From: Micromonospora noduli
GTDB lineage: Bacteria; Actinomycetota; Actinomycetes; Mycobacteriales; Micromonosporaceae
Reading direction: 5' to 3'
Assembly: GCF_003264365.1 (NCBI RefSeq)
Contig: NZ_PYAK01000037.1
Coordinates: 1-56,215 of the forward strand
Length of the DNA stretch: 56,215 bases
The position numbers were made by a program, and so were the translations under genes. Numbering within the stretch: the stretch's first letter is position 1; the number at the start of each line of letters is the position of its first letter. Below the pieces are notes generated by a model. That model worked only from the letters and a program-made list of their open reading frames with translations, was not told where the DNA came from and did no database searches. Positions 8,721 to 17,093 of this stretch are shown here, one piece after another.

Positions 8721-9611
8721 TCAGGTGACCGGGAGGCCCTTGGTGCCGGCGTTCTTCATCGAGCGGGTCAGGTTCCGGTCGGAGATCCAGAGGAAGCACT
8801 GCACGCCCCGGTTCCCGTTGCGCCACTCCTCCTCGTACGGCTGGTAGTAGATCGTGCCGGCGCGGAAGTCGAGCTGGGAGTTGTCCGGGACCTTGGCGTA
8901 CTTGGCGATCATCGTCTGGCAGGCCCGGTGGGTCCGCTTGGTGCTGCGGGTGAACTCGGCGTAGCTGGTGTCCGGCGCCTGCCAGACGCCGACGAACTCG
9001 GCGTGGTGCTTGGCGGTGCAGGAGACCGGGACCATCTCGTCGATGTCGTCCTTGACCATCTTCGGGTTGAAGCAGCGGTACGCCAGTGGGGCCGCTCCGG
9101 ACAGCGCGCCCCGGAGGCTGCCGGTGCGCAGGTCGACAGCTGTGTCGTCGATGCTGGCGATCTCGGTGACGTCGCAGCGGTACCAGCGGGCTCCGCCCGA
9201 CCAGGCCTGCGGCGAGGGCAGCACGACGGTCAGGCCGAGCCGCCCGGAACGCCAGTCGGCCCCCACCGCCTTGTTGACCGCCGTGTCGCACCCGGTCTGC
9301 GCGGCCCGCATGCCGGCCGAGCCGGGCTGCGGGGGCGTGCCGCCGCCGGCGCCCGGGCCGGTGAGGGTGCCGACGTGCATGGTCTCCACCCGGTGCGCCT
9401 CGGTGCACGCCGTCGGGTTGTAGCCGGTCAGGAAGCCGACCTGCTGGGAGCTCTGGTGGCAGACGTCGGCGGCGGGGACGAACTGCTGCGCCGCGACGGG
9501 CGCCGGCCAGTCGTCGATGAGGTCACTGTCGATTCCGGCGGGTGCGCCGCACCCGGCCAGTGCCAGGGCCAGCGCCCCACCTCCGGCGAACGCCGCCAGC
9601 CACCGTCGCAT
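8721..9611 (-). CDS. septum-formation-family lipoprotein, copy 1
   Basis: 296 residues. It begins MRRWLAAFAGG with a lipobox LALAGCG, so it is probably a lipid-anchored extracellular protein. The body carries paired-cysteine segments and the family-like blocks HRVETMHVGTL, GSLRGALSG and HHAEFVGVW, which I associate with the actinobacterial Septum_form family. The function is not established, and the family name does not prove a division role. The ATG at 9611 has a GGGAGG site; the longer frame upstream is a shadow. It is a tandem paralogue of the next gene (same length, same order of blocks), 82 nt apart on the same strand. Confidence 0.75.
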   Translation of the reverse strand: MRRWLAAFAGGGALALALAGCGAPAGIDSDLIDDWPAPVAAQQFVPAADVCHQSSQQVGFLTGYNPTACTEAHRVETMHVGTLTGPGAGGGTPPQPGSAGMRAAQTGCDTAVNKAVGADWRSGRLGLTVVLPSPQAWSGGARWYRCDVTEIASIDDTAVDLRTGSLRGALSGAAPLAYRCFNPKMVKDDIDEMVPVSCTAKHHAEFVGVWQAPDTSYAEFTRSTKRTHRACQTMIAKYAKVPDNSQLDFRAGTIYYQPYEEEWRNGNRGVQCFLWISDRNLTRSMKNAGTKGLPVT

Positions 9612-9693
9612 CCCGACCTCCCGCCGCTGCTGGCCCCCGACCGGACCCAGCCGGTCGATAGCGCCACGGCGCAGCAGCATACGGCAACGATGC

Positions 9694-10584
9694 TCAGATC
9701 GCGGGCAGTCCCTCGGGACCGGCGCCGCGCATCGAGCGGGTGAGTTTGCGGTCGTCGCTCCACAGGAAGCAGCGCACTCCACGGTCGCCCTCCTCCCACT
9801 CCCGCTGCGACGGTGGGTAGTAGATGGACCCGGCCCGGTACGGCAGCTCGCTGTTGTTGGGTACCGCCGCGAACTTGGCGATCAGCGCCATGCAGCGCCG
9901 GTGCGCCTGCTCGGCGGACTTGGCGAACTCCGCCCAGCTCATGTCCCGCTCCTCGTAGACGCCCACGAACTCGGCGCGGTGCGGCTCGGTGCAGAGCACC
10001 GGCGCCATGTAGTTGAGGTTGTCGCCGATCAGTTTGGGGTCGAAGCAGCGGTGCGTCAGGGGCGTGTCGCCGATCAACGCGCCGCGCAGGCTGCCGGTGC
10101 GGTTCACCGGGCGGGTGTTGTCGATGCTGCCGGTCTCGCTGAGGTCGCAGCGGAACCAGCGGGCGCCGCCGGCCCAGGCGGGCGCGGACGGCAACGCGAG
10201 GGACAGCGCGAGTCGGGCCGTGTGCCAGTCGCCGCCGAGCACCTCCCGGGCCCGCTGGTCGCACTCGGCGCGAGCCGTGCGCAGCGCCGACGATCCGGGT
10301 GCCGGTCGGGCCTCGGTCAGCGCGTCGGGCCCGACGAAGGTGCCGACGTGGATGGCCTCGGCCAGGTGGTTGCGCGCGCAGTCCACCGTCTCGTACGTGC
10401 TGGCCTGCACGACCGTGGCGATCCGTGGCAGGCAGGTGTCGGTGGCGGGGGTGAACGGCTTCGGAACCCGCAGCGTCGGCCAGTCGTCGGTGAGATCACC
10501 GTCCGCGCCCCGCGCCGGCGTGCAGCCGGCCAGCAGCATCGTCGTGACGCTGGCCAGCACCAGCGCTGGAAGCCACCGTCGCAT
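9694..10584 (-). CDS. septum-formation-family lipoprotein, copy 2
   Basis: 296 residues, the upstream paralogue of the neighbouring lipoprotein. It has signal peptide and lipobox TMLLAGCTP, then the same landmarks in the same order: DDWPTLRVPKPF, HLAEAIHVGTF, GSLRGALIG, HRAEFVGVY, NSELPYRAGSIYYPP and a C-terminal LTRSMRGAGPEGLP. The two proteins are the same length but clearly diverged, so the duplication is old. Both are probably transcribed together leftward from the 254-nt region shared with rpe. Extracytoplasmic location is inferred from the lipobox. Confidence 0.75.
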   Translation of the reverse strand: MRRWLPALVLASVTTMLLAGCTPARGADGDLTDDWPTLRVPKPFTPATDTCLPRIATVVQASTYETVDCARNHLAEAIHVGTFVGPDALTEARPAPGSSALRTARAECDQRAREVLGGDWHTARLALSLALPSAPAWAGGARWFRCDLSETGSIDNTRPVNRTGSLRGALIGDTPLTHRCFDPKLIGDNLNYMAPVLCTEPHRAEFVGVYEERDMSWAEFAKSAEQAHRRCMALIAKFAAVPNNSELPYRAGSIYYPPSQREWEEGDRGVRCFLWSDDRKLTRSMRGAGPEGLPAI

Positions 10585-10826
10585 CGTCCGCCCTCCCGGG
10601 AGCTGGCGGCCGGTCGCCGCGCCCCGCGGCGAGACCCCGGCGGGCGTGCAGCCTACGGCACCGTCCCGGTTGGAGTGTCGTCGCGTTTCCGTCGATCGGC
10701 CAGTGGCTGATGTCTGTTCGTCCGGATTCAGGGGTCCGGAGCGTCCAATTCTGCACCAATGGTCACTGCTGGATCACAGCGTGTCCCCAGAGGTGCCGCG
10801 ATGCGGGTGGCGGGTGGCCACGTTCG

Positions 10827-10838
10827 TACACTGGCCCC
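10827..10838 (+). promoter_or_regulatory. leaderless promoter of rpe
   Basis: The -10 hexamer TACACT (10827-10832) is followed by exactly six bases and then the GTG start. There is no Shine-Dalgarno sequence, so the mRNA probably begins at the start codon. Confidence 0.5.
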
Positions 10839-11519
10839 GTGACCGTACCGCCGCCGATCGTCGCGCCGAGCATCCTGGCCGCCGATTTCGCCCGCCTCGC
10901 CGAAGAGGTCCGTGCCGTCGAGGACGCCGCGGACTGGTTGCACGTCGACGTGATGGACAACCACTTCGTGCCGAACCTGACCATTGGGCTGCCCGTGGTG
11001 CAGAGCCTGCGGGCTGTCACTGCGATGCCCTTCGACGTGCACCTGATGATCGAGGACCCGCGCCGGTGGGCCCCCGGGTACGCCGATGCCGGGGCGTACA
11101 ACGTCACCTTCCACGCCGAGGCGTCCGACGACCCGGTGGCGCTGGCCAAGGACCTGCGTTCGGCCGGTGCGAAGGCGGGCCTGGCCATCGACCGGGACAC
11201 CCCGATCGAGCCCTATCTGGACCTGCTGCCCAGCTTCGACACCCTGCTGATCATGACGATCAAGGCGGGCTTCGGTGGGCAGCGGTTCATTCCGCAGCTG
11301 CTGGAGAAGGTGCGGACGGCCCGGCGGCACGTGTCGGCGGGGCACCTGGAGCTGCGCATCGAGGTGGACGGCGGGATCGCCGCCGACACCATCGAGCAGG
11401 CGGCCGCGGCCGGCGCCGACGCGTTCGTGGCCGGCACCGCCGTGTACGGGGCCTCCGACCCGGCGGAGGCGGTTCGGCACCTGCGGGCACTGGCGGAACG
11501 CGCGGCGCCCGGGGCCTGA
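10839..11519 (+). CDS. rpe: ribulose-phosphate 3-epimerase
   Basis: 226 residues, normal for this TIM-barrel enzyme, which interconverts ribulose-5-phosphate and xylulose-5-phosphate in the pentose phosphate pathway. Family signatures are visible: SILAADFARL at the start, LHVDVMDNHFVPNLTIG (catalytic Asp and metal ligands), FDVHLMIEDP with the metal His, and IEVDGGI near the end. It supplies ribulose-5-phosphate, a substrate of RibB in the riboflavin genes just downstream. The GTG at 10839 gives the normal N-terminus and lies 6 nt after a -10 box. Confidence 0.95.
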   Translation: MTVPPPIVAPSILAADFARLAEEVRAVEDAADWLHVDVMDNHFVPNLTIGLPVVQSLRAVTAMPFDVHLMIEDPRRWAPGYADAGAYNVTFHAEASDDPVALAKDLRSAGAKAGLAIDRDTPIEPYLDLLPSFDTLLIMTIKAGFGGQRFIPQLLEKVRTARRHVSAGHLELRIEVDGGIAADTIEQAAAAGADAFVAGTAVYGASDPAEAVRHLRALAERAAPGA

Positions 11520-11520
11520 G

Positions 11521-12477
11521 GTGGAGCCCGAGGCCGACCGCAAGGACATCATTCTCGTCGTGGACGACGACGAGGACATCGCCCGGTTCGTCGAGTTCAA
11601 CCTGCGGCTGCACGGCTTCGAGGTGGTCCACGCCAGCGACGGCCAGGAGGCACTGGAGATCATCGAGCGCCAGCGGCCGGACCTGGCGGTGGTCGACCTC
11701 ATGATGCCCCGGATCGACGGGCTGGAGCTGACCCGCCGGTTGCGCGCCGACCCGATGACGTCCGCCCTTCCGGTGATCATGTTGACCGCCAAGGGGATGA
11801 CCGTCGACAAGGTGCACGGGCTCAGCGCCGGCGCGGACGACTACCTGGTCAAGCCGTTCGACACCGCCGAGCTGGTGGCCCGGGTCTCGTCCACGCTGCG
11901 CCGCAACAAGGAGTTCCGGGAGGTCTCCCCGCTGACCGGGCTGCCCGGTAACAGCCGGATCCGCCGGGAGATCAGCGATCGGGTCCGAAACGGCGTGGAC
12001 TACGCCGTCGGCTACGTCGACATCGACCGGTTCAAGAGCGTCAACGACCGGTACGGCTTCGTGCGCGGCGACGACTTCATCTCCGCGCTCGCCCGCAGCC
12101 TGCACCGGGCGGTGGTGGGCGTCGGGCTGCCACCGGCCTTCCTCGGCCACGTCGGCGGCGACGACTTCGTCATCGTCTGCGCCCCGGACCAGGTGCGCCC
12201 ACTGACGTCCCGGGCGGTCGTCGACTTCGAGAACGCCGCCGACACGCTCTACGACCAGACCGACCGGGAGCGCGGCTTCGTCGAGTTGAAGGATCGACGC
12301 GGCAACATCCGGCGGGCGGCCCTGGTCACGCTCTCCATCGGGGTGTCCCTCTCCGACGCCGGCAAGCGGTTCACCGACCCGCTCGAAGCGATCGCGGTGG
12401 CCTCGGAGATGAAGACGGTGGCCAAGAGTCAACCGGGCTCGTACGTGGCGGTGGACCGGCGTCGCGGCGTCACCTGA
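11521..12477 (+). CDS. response regulator with GGDEF domain
   Basis: 318 residues. The receiver domain (about residues 8-130) has the acidic pocket VVDDDED, the phosphoacceptor Asp in VVDLMMPR and the conserved Lys in YLVKPFD. A GGDEF domain follows (SPLTGLPGN, DIDRFKSVNDRYG, then GGDDFVI). The signature is GGDDF rather than GGD/EEF, and I see no RxxD inhibitory site five residues before it. Cyclic-di-GMP synthesis is therefore possible but uncertain, and it may be a degenerate signalling or binding module. It starts at GTG 11521, two bases after the rpe stop. No partner kinase is nearby. Confidence 0.88.
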   Translation: MEPEADRKDIILVVDDDEDIARFVEFNLRLHGFEVVHASDGQEALEIIERQRPDLAVVDLMMPRIDGLELTRRLRADPMTSALPVIMLTAKGMTVDKVHGLSAGADDYLVKPFDTAELVARVSSTLRRNKEFREVSPLTGLPGNSRIRREISDRVRNGVDYAVGYVDIDRFKSVNDRYGFVRGDDFISALARSLHRAVVGVGLPPAFLGHVGGDDFVIVCAPDQVRPLTSRAVVDFENAADTLYDQTDRERGFVELKDRRGNIRRAALVTLSIGVSLSDAGKRFTDPLEAIAVASEMKTVAKSQPGSYVAVDRRRGVT

Positions 12478-12533
12478 GCGTGATACCGCTGTGAAGTAGC
12501 TCGCCTAGGTGGCGGCGGAGCCGGATCGGCGTG

Positions 12534-12539
12534 TAAGAC
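12534..12539 (+). promoter_or_regulatory. candidate -10 for the riboflavin operon
   Basis: TAAGAC lies 18 nt before the 5' end of the riboswitch and would start transcription just ahead of it. No convincing -35. Confidence 0.3.
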
Positions 12540-12556
12540 TTCCCGTGTACCCACCA

Positions 12557-12725
12557 CGCGCTGGCGGGACTCGGTGAAATTCCGAACCGGCGGTGATCCA
12601 CGGTCCAACCGTGGTCAGCCCGCGACCCGGACGGCTCTGCCGTCCGGTGGACCTGGTGAAAATCCGGGGCCGACGGTTGGGGGCGGTTCGTCCGCGCCCA
12701 GACAGTCCGGATGGGAGACAGCGCG
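12557..12725 (+). promoter_or_regulatory. FMN riboswitch (RFN element)
   Basis: Highly conserved RFN segments are present in order: GGCGGGACTCGGTGAAATTC, CCGGCGGTGATC, a GTCAGCCCGCGACC block, GGTGAAAATCCGGGGCCGAC, and a 3' AGTCCGGATGGGAGA. Closing stem P1 is CGCGCT (12557-12562) with AGCGCG (12720-12725). FMN binding represses riboflavin genes. Downstream, CCTGCCC (12816-12822) is complementary to GGGCAGG (12878-12884) next to the ribD start, suggesting control by masking the ribosome site. Confidence 0.96.
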
Positions 12726-12893
12726 CGGGACGGACGGGTCCGAGCCGGCCGCTGGCTTCAGCGTGCCGTGCCGACCCTCCCGGGGCGGCTGTGCCGTTCC
12801 CGGAATCCGCCACCGCCTGCCCGTGGCCCCATGGCCACCGCCTCCCTGACCGCCCGCGCGCGGACCGGCGAGTGAGAGGGCAGGGGCAGGGCG

Positions 12894-13955
12894 ATGGCCA
12901 GCGTCTCCGTTGATGAGGCGATGCGGCGTGCGATCGAGTTGGCAGCGCGCGGGCTCGGCACCACCAGCCCCAACCCCGTGGTCGGGTGCGTGCTCCTCGA
13001 CTCCGACGGCGAGGTCGTGGGCGAGGGCTTCCACGCGTACGCCGGGGGGCCGCACGCCGAGATCGTCGCCCTGGCGCAGGCCGGGCGGCGGGCCAAGGGC
13101 GGCACCGCTGTCGTCACTCTGGAACCCTGTGACCACACCGGCCGCACCGGCCCCTGTAGTTCCGCGCTCGTCCAGGCCGGGGTGGGCCGGGTGGTCATCG
13201 CCGTGCCCGACCCGAACCCGGTCGCCTCCGGGGGCGCCGCCACCTTGCGCTCCGCCGGGGTCCGGGTCGACCTGGGGGTACGCGGTGAGGAGGCCGAGGC
13301 CGGCAACGTCGCGTGGTTGACCTCGATGCGCCGGGGCTGGCCGTACGTGATCTGGAAGTACGCCGCCACGCTCGACGGGCGCTCCGCCGCGGCGGACGGC
13401 ACCAGCATGTGGATCACCTCGGAGGCGGCCCGGATCGACGTGCACGCGCTGCGCGGCACTGTCGACGCGGTCATCGCCGGGGTGGGCACCGTGCTCGCAG
13501 ACGACCCCCGGTTGACCGCCCGCAACCTGCGCGACGGCAGCCTGGCCATCCGGCAGCCGCTGCGGGTGGTGGTGGACAGCTCGGGGCGTACCCCGGCTGA
13601 CGCCCGGGTTCGCGACGGCGCCGCACGGACGTGGATCGCAACCGCCGACGAGGTCGGCGCCGACCCGGACGGCCGGGTCGACCTGTCGGCGCTGCTCGCG
13701 GCGCTGCACCAGCGCGGGATCCGCGCGGTGCTGCTGGAGGGCGGCCCCCGGCTGGCCGGCGCGTTCCTGGAGGCCGGCCTGGTGGACAAGATCGTCGGGT
13801 ATGTCGCGCCGCGGTTGCTCGGCGCCGGCCCGACCGCTCTGGTCGACGCGGGAGTGACCACCATCGCCGAGGCCATCGATCTGGAGTTCGTCGACGTTAC
13901 GCAGATCGGTCCGGATCTCCGGATCACCGCTTTGCCCCGCAAAAGGGAGGGCTGA
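12894..13955 (+). CDS. ribD: bifunctional riboflavin deaminase/reductase RibD
   Basis: 353 residues. The N-terminal CMP-deaminase-like domain has zinc ligands in GGPHAEIVAL and TLEPCDHTGRTGPC. The C-terminal reductase domain has YAATLDGRSAAADG and LLEGGPRLAGAF. It carries out the second and third steps of riboflavin synthesis from GTP (pyrimidine deamination, then NADPH-dependent side-chain reduction). It is the first gene after the FMN riboswitch. Its ATG at 12894 lies behind GGGGCAGG, the proposed sequestered ribosome site. Confidence 0.96.
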   Translation: MASVSVDEAMRRAIELAARGLGTTSPNPVVGCVLLDSDGEVVGEGFHAYAGGPHAEIVALAQAGRRAKGGTAVVTLEPCDHTGRTGPCSSALVQAGVGRVVIAVPDPNPVASGGAATLRSAGVRVDLGVRGEEAEAGNVAWLTSMRRGWPYVIWKYAATLDGRSAAADGTSMWITSEAARIDVHALRGTVDAVIAGVGTVLADDPRLTARNLRDGSLAIRQPLRVVVDSSGRTPADARVRDGAARTWIATADEVGADPDGRVDLSALLAALHQRGIRAVLLEGGPRLAGAFLEAGLVDKIVGYVAPRLLGAGPTALVDAGVTTIAEAIDLEFVDVTQIGPDLRITALPRKREG

Positions 13956-13956
13956 G

Positions 13957-14601
13957 ATGTTCACCGGCATTATCGAGGAATTGGGCGAGATCGTCCAGGT
14001 GGCGCCGACGGCAGGCGATTCGGCGCTGCTGGGCGTACGTGGCCCACTGGTCACGTCCGACGCCCGACACGGCGACTCGATCGCCGTCAACGGTGTCTGC
14101 CTGACCGTCGTGGAGGTGGCCGACGGTGTCTTCACCGCCGACGTGATGGGGGAGACGCTGCGCCGCTCCGCGCTGGGCGCGCTGCGCCCCGGCGACCCGG
14201 TCAACCTGGAGCGGGCCGCCGCGCTCGGTAGCCGGCTCGGCGGGCACCTGGTGCAGGGCCACGTCGACGGCGTCGGTGAACTGATCTCCCGGGAGCCGGC
14301 CGAGCAGTGGGAGACCGTCCGGTTCCGACTGCCCGCCGCCCTGTCCCGGTACGTGGTGGAGAAGGGCTCGATCACCATCGACGGTGTCTCGTTGACAGTG
14401 GCCGCCGTCGGCGCGGACGAGTTCGCCGTCGGGCTGATCCCGACCACGCTCAAGCTGACCACGCTCGGCGCGAAGGGCGTCGGCGACCCGGTCAACCTGG
14501 AGGTCGACGTGCTGGCCAAGTACGTGGAGCGGCTGCTCGGCGACCGGCTCACCGACGCCGACGCCAGCGGGGCGACCGCGCACCCGGGCGGGGTGGCCTG
14601 A
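13957..14601 (+). CDS. ribE: riboflavin synthase alpha subunit
   Basis: 214 residues in two similar lumazine-binding halves: MFTGIIEELGEI and GDSIAVNGVCLTV in the first, and VDGVGELI and GSITIDGVSLTV in the second. It dismutates two 6,7-dimethyl-8-ribityllumazine molecules into riboflavin and the RibD-product pyrimidine. It starts one base after the ribD stop with GGAGG in the ribD tail, and its TGA shares one base with the ATG of the transporter gene. Confidence 0.96.
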   Translation: MFTGIIEELGEIVQVAPTAGDSALLGVRGPLVTSDARHGDSIAVNGVCLTVVEVADGVFTADVMGETLRRSALGALRPGDPVNLERAAALGSRLGGHLVQGHVDGVGELISREPAEQWETVRFRLPAALSRYVVEKGSITIDGVSLTVAAVGADEFAVGLIPTTLKLTTLGAKGVGDPVNLEVDVLAKYVERLLGDRLTDADASGATAHPGGVA

Positions 14602-15290
14602 TGGGCCCGCTCAGCTGGCTGCTGGACGCCCAGGTGCACGTCGCCGGCTCGCCGGTGCTGGCCAGGGAGATCGTCGGCAACGCGTTCGGGCTGGTCTCGG
14701 CGCTGCTCGGGTTGCGTCGGCTGGTCTGGGCGTGGCCGGTCGGCATGATCGGTAACGCGCTGCTCCTCACCGTCTTCCTCGGCGGGGTGTTCGCCACCCC
14801 GCAGGAGCACGACCTGTACGGGCAGGCCGGCCGGCAGGTGTTCTTCTTCGCGGTCAGCGTCTACGGCTGGTGGCGCTGGCAGCGCAACCGTCGCGCCGAC
14901 GCCGGGCAGGCCGCGGTCGTGCCACGCTGGGCCACCGGACGGGAGCGACTGATGCTGCTGGTGGCCGCCGTGATCGGCACCGCCGCGGCGTACCCGCTGC
15001 TCAAGGCCCTCGGCTCCTGGGGCCCGCTGCCCGACGCCTGGATCCTCACCGGCAGCCTGCTGGCCACGTACGGCATGGCCCGCGGCTGGGTGGAGTTCTG
15101 GCTGCTCTGGATCGCCGTGGACGCGGTCGGCGTGCCGCTGCTGCTGCGCGGCGGGTTCTACCCGTCGGCCGTCATGTACCTGATCTACGGCGCCCTCTGC
15201 GTCTGGGGCTTCGCCGCCTGGTGGCGCACCTCCCGCGCCGCCCGACCGGCGACCGTCCGTACGCCCATCTACACGGAGGCTGTCGCATGA
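14601..15290 (+). CDS. ribM: PnuC-family riboflavin transporter (RibM type)
   Basis: 229 residues with about six or seven hydrophobic segments, ending in a short basic tail. The WAWPVGMIGNALLL and FYPSAVMYLIYGALCVWGF segments resemble PnuC transporters. Known relatives encoded inside FMN-controlled operons of Streptomyces and Corynebacterium (RibM/PnuX) take up riboflavin, and this gene sits inside the riboflavin operon between ribE and ribBA, so the same substrate is inferred. Nicotinamide riboside is the alternative substrate of the wider family. It overlaps the ribE stop by one base. Confidence 0.85.
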   Translation: MGPLSWLLDAQVHVAGSPVLAREIVGNAFGLVSALLGLRRLVWAWPVGMIGNALLLTVFLGGVFATPQEHDLYGQAGRQVFFFAVSVYGWWRWQRNRRADAGQAAVVPRWATGRERLMLLVAAVIGTAAAYPLLKALGSWGPLPDAWILTGSLLATYGMARGWVEFWLLWIAVDAVGVPLLLRGGFYPSAVMYLIYGALCVWGFAAWWRTSRAARPATVRTPIYTEAVA

Positions 15291-16552
15291 CCAGCTTTGG
15301 GGATATCGAGCAGGCGATCGCGGACATCGCGGCCGGCCGGCCGGTCGTCGTGGTCGACGACGCGGACCGGGAGAACGAGGGCGACCTGATCTTCGCGGCC
15401 GAGTTGGCCACGCCGGAGCTGATGGCGTTCATGGTCCGCTACACCTCCGGCTACGTCTGCGTGGCGCTGACCGAGAGCGAAGCCGACCGGCTCGACCTGC
15501 CGCCGATGCACCACACCAACCAGGACCGGCGCGGCACCGCGTACACGGTGACAGTGGACGCCCGCGAGGGGGTCAGCACCGGTATCTCGGCGGCCGACCG
15601 CGCGCACACCAGCCGGCTGCTCGCCGGCGCGGCGACCGATCCGACCGACCTGGCCCGCCCCGGGCACGTGGTGCCGCTGCGCGCTCGCGAGGGCGGGGTG
15701 CTGCGCCGACCGGGGCACACCGAGGCGGGGATCGACCTGACCCGGCTGGCCGGGCTGCGTCCGGCCGGCGTGCTCTGCGAGCTGGTCAACGACGACGGCA
15801 CCATGATGCGCCTGCCGGACCTGGAGAAGTTCTCCGCCGAGCACGGCCTCACGCTGGTCACCATCGCCGACCTGATCGCCTACCGGCGGCGTACCGAGAA
15901 GCAGGTCGAGCTGGTCGCCGACGCCCGGATGCCAACGAAGCACGGGGTGTTCCGGGCGCTCGGCTACCGCGCCGAGCACGACCCGGCTGAGCACGTCGCG
16001 ATGGTGCTGGGTGACATCGGTGACGGCCAGGACGTGCTGGTCCGGGTGCACTCCGAGTGTCTGACCGGGGACGTGTTCGGCTCGCTGCGCTGCGACTGTG
16101 GGCCGCAGCTGGACGCCGCACTGGCTCGGGTCGGGCAGGAGGGCCGGGGCGTGGTGCTCTACGTCCGTGGGCACGAGGGGCGCGGCATCGGGTTGCTGCA
16201 CAAGCTGCAGGCGTACCAGTTGCAGGACCTGGGCCGCGACACCGTCGACGCCAACCTCGACCTGGGCCTGCCGGCCGACGCCCGCGACTACGGCACCGGC
16301 GCGCAGATCCTCTACGACCTGGGCGTGCGGTCGATGCGGCTGCTGACCAACAACCCGGCCAAGCGGGCCGGGCTGGAGGGGTACGGGTTGACCATCACCG
16401 GCCGCGAGGGGCTGCCGGTCGGGGCGCACCCGGAGAACATGCGCTACCTGCGCACCAAGCGGGACCGGATGGGTCACCTGCTGGACGAGTTGGACGAGGT
16501 GTCCGAGGCGCCACTGGGGCGTCCGGTCGCCAACGACGAGATCGGAGCATGA
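15287..16552 (+). CDS. ribBA: bifunctional DHBP synthase / GTP cyclohydrolase II
   Basis: 421 residues. The N-terminal 3,4-dihydroxy-2-butanone-4-phosphate synthase domain carries DDADRENEGDL and later RRPGHTEAGIDL. The C-terminal GTP cyclohydrolase II has the zinc cysteines in SECLTGD and RCDCGPQ, then RGHEGRGIGL. It makes both precursors of lumazine, from ribulose-5-phosphate and GTP. The ATG at 15287 overlaps the transporter stop by 4 nt. The stop in turn overlaps the ribH ATG by 4 nt (ATGA). Confidence 0.96.
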   Translation: MTSFGDIEQAIADIAAGRPVVVVDDADRENEGDLIFAAELATPELMAFMVRYTSGYVCVALTESEADRLDLPPMHHTNQDRRGTAYTVTVDAREGVSTGISAADRAHTSRLLAGAATDPTDLARPGHVVPLRAREGGVLRRPGHTEAGIDLTRLAGLRPAGVLCELVNDDGTMMRLPDLEKFSAEHGLTLVTIADLIAYRRRTEKQVELVADARMPTKHGVFRALGYRAEHDPAEHVAMVLGDIGDGQDVLVRVHSECLTGDVFGSLRCDCGPQLDAALARVGQEGRGVVLYVRGHEGRGIGLLHKLQAYQLQDLGRDTVDANLDLGLPADARDYGTGAQILYDLGVRSMRLLTNNPAKRAGLEGYGLTITGREGLPVGAHPENMRYLRTKRDRMGHLLDELDEVSEAPLGRPVANDEIGA

Positions 16553-17055
16553 CGATGGCGGGTTTCGGTGAGCCGGGAGTCGAGGCGGTCGACGCCGCGG
16601 GGCTGACCGTCGGGGTCGTTGCCGCCCGCTGGCACGGCGAGCTGACCGATCACATGCTGGAGCGTGCGGTGGCCGCCGCCGAGGCGTGCGGCGCGCGTTC
16701 CGTGGTCGCCCGGGTCGCCGGCTCGGTCGAACTGCCGGTGGTCGCGCAGGCCCTCGCCCGCCGCTGCGACGTGGTGGTCGCCCTCGGCGTGGTGGTCCGT
16801 GGGTCCACCGCCCACTTCGACTACGTCTGCCGTTCGGTCACCGACGGGCTGACCCGGGTGGCGCTGGACGAGGGCAAGCCGGTGGCGCACGGCGTGTTGA
16901 CAGTGGAGACCATCGAGCAGGCCCGCGACCGCGCCGGTCTGCCCGGCTCGGCGGAGGACAAGGGCTGGGCCGCCACCGTGGCGGCACTCGACGCGGCGCT
17001 GGCCGTGCGGACCGTGGCGGCGGGCAACGCCCAGCGGGTCGGCTTCGGCGGCTGA
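16549..17055 (+). CDS. ribH: 6,7-dimethyl-8-ribityllumazine synthase
   Basis: 168 residues. It condenses the RibB product with the RibD product into lumazine and assembles into pentamers or capsids. The signature GVVVRGSTAHFDYVC contains the catalytic His, with GSVELPVVAQAL before it and LTVETIEQA after it. It starts at ATG 16549 overlapping ribBA by 4 nt; a second ATG two codons later is also possible. It is the last gene of the FMN-regulated operon, which ends at the hairpin immediately downstream. Confidence 0.95.
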   Translation: MTMAGFGEPGVEAVDAAGLTVGVVAARWHGELTDHMLERAVAAAEACGARSVVARVAGSVELPVVAQALARRCDVVVALGVVVRGSTAHFDYVCRSVTDGLTRVALDEGKPVAHGVLTVETIEQARDRAGLPGSAEDKGWAATVAALDAALAVRTVAAGNAQRVGFGG

Positions 17056-17063
17056 CGCCCCTG

Positions 17064-17093
17064 CCGTCTCTGAAGGCGGGCCTTCAGAGACGG
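17064..17093. terminator. bidirectional terminator overlapping an ABC ATPase stop codon
   Basis: A perfect 13-bp stem (17064-17076 with 17081-17093) and 4-nt loop CGGG. The right arm contains the stop codon of the convergent ABC ATPase gene (17084-17086). Confidence 0.75.
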
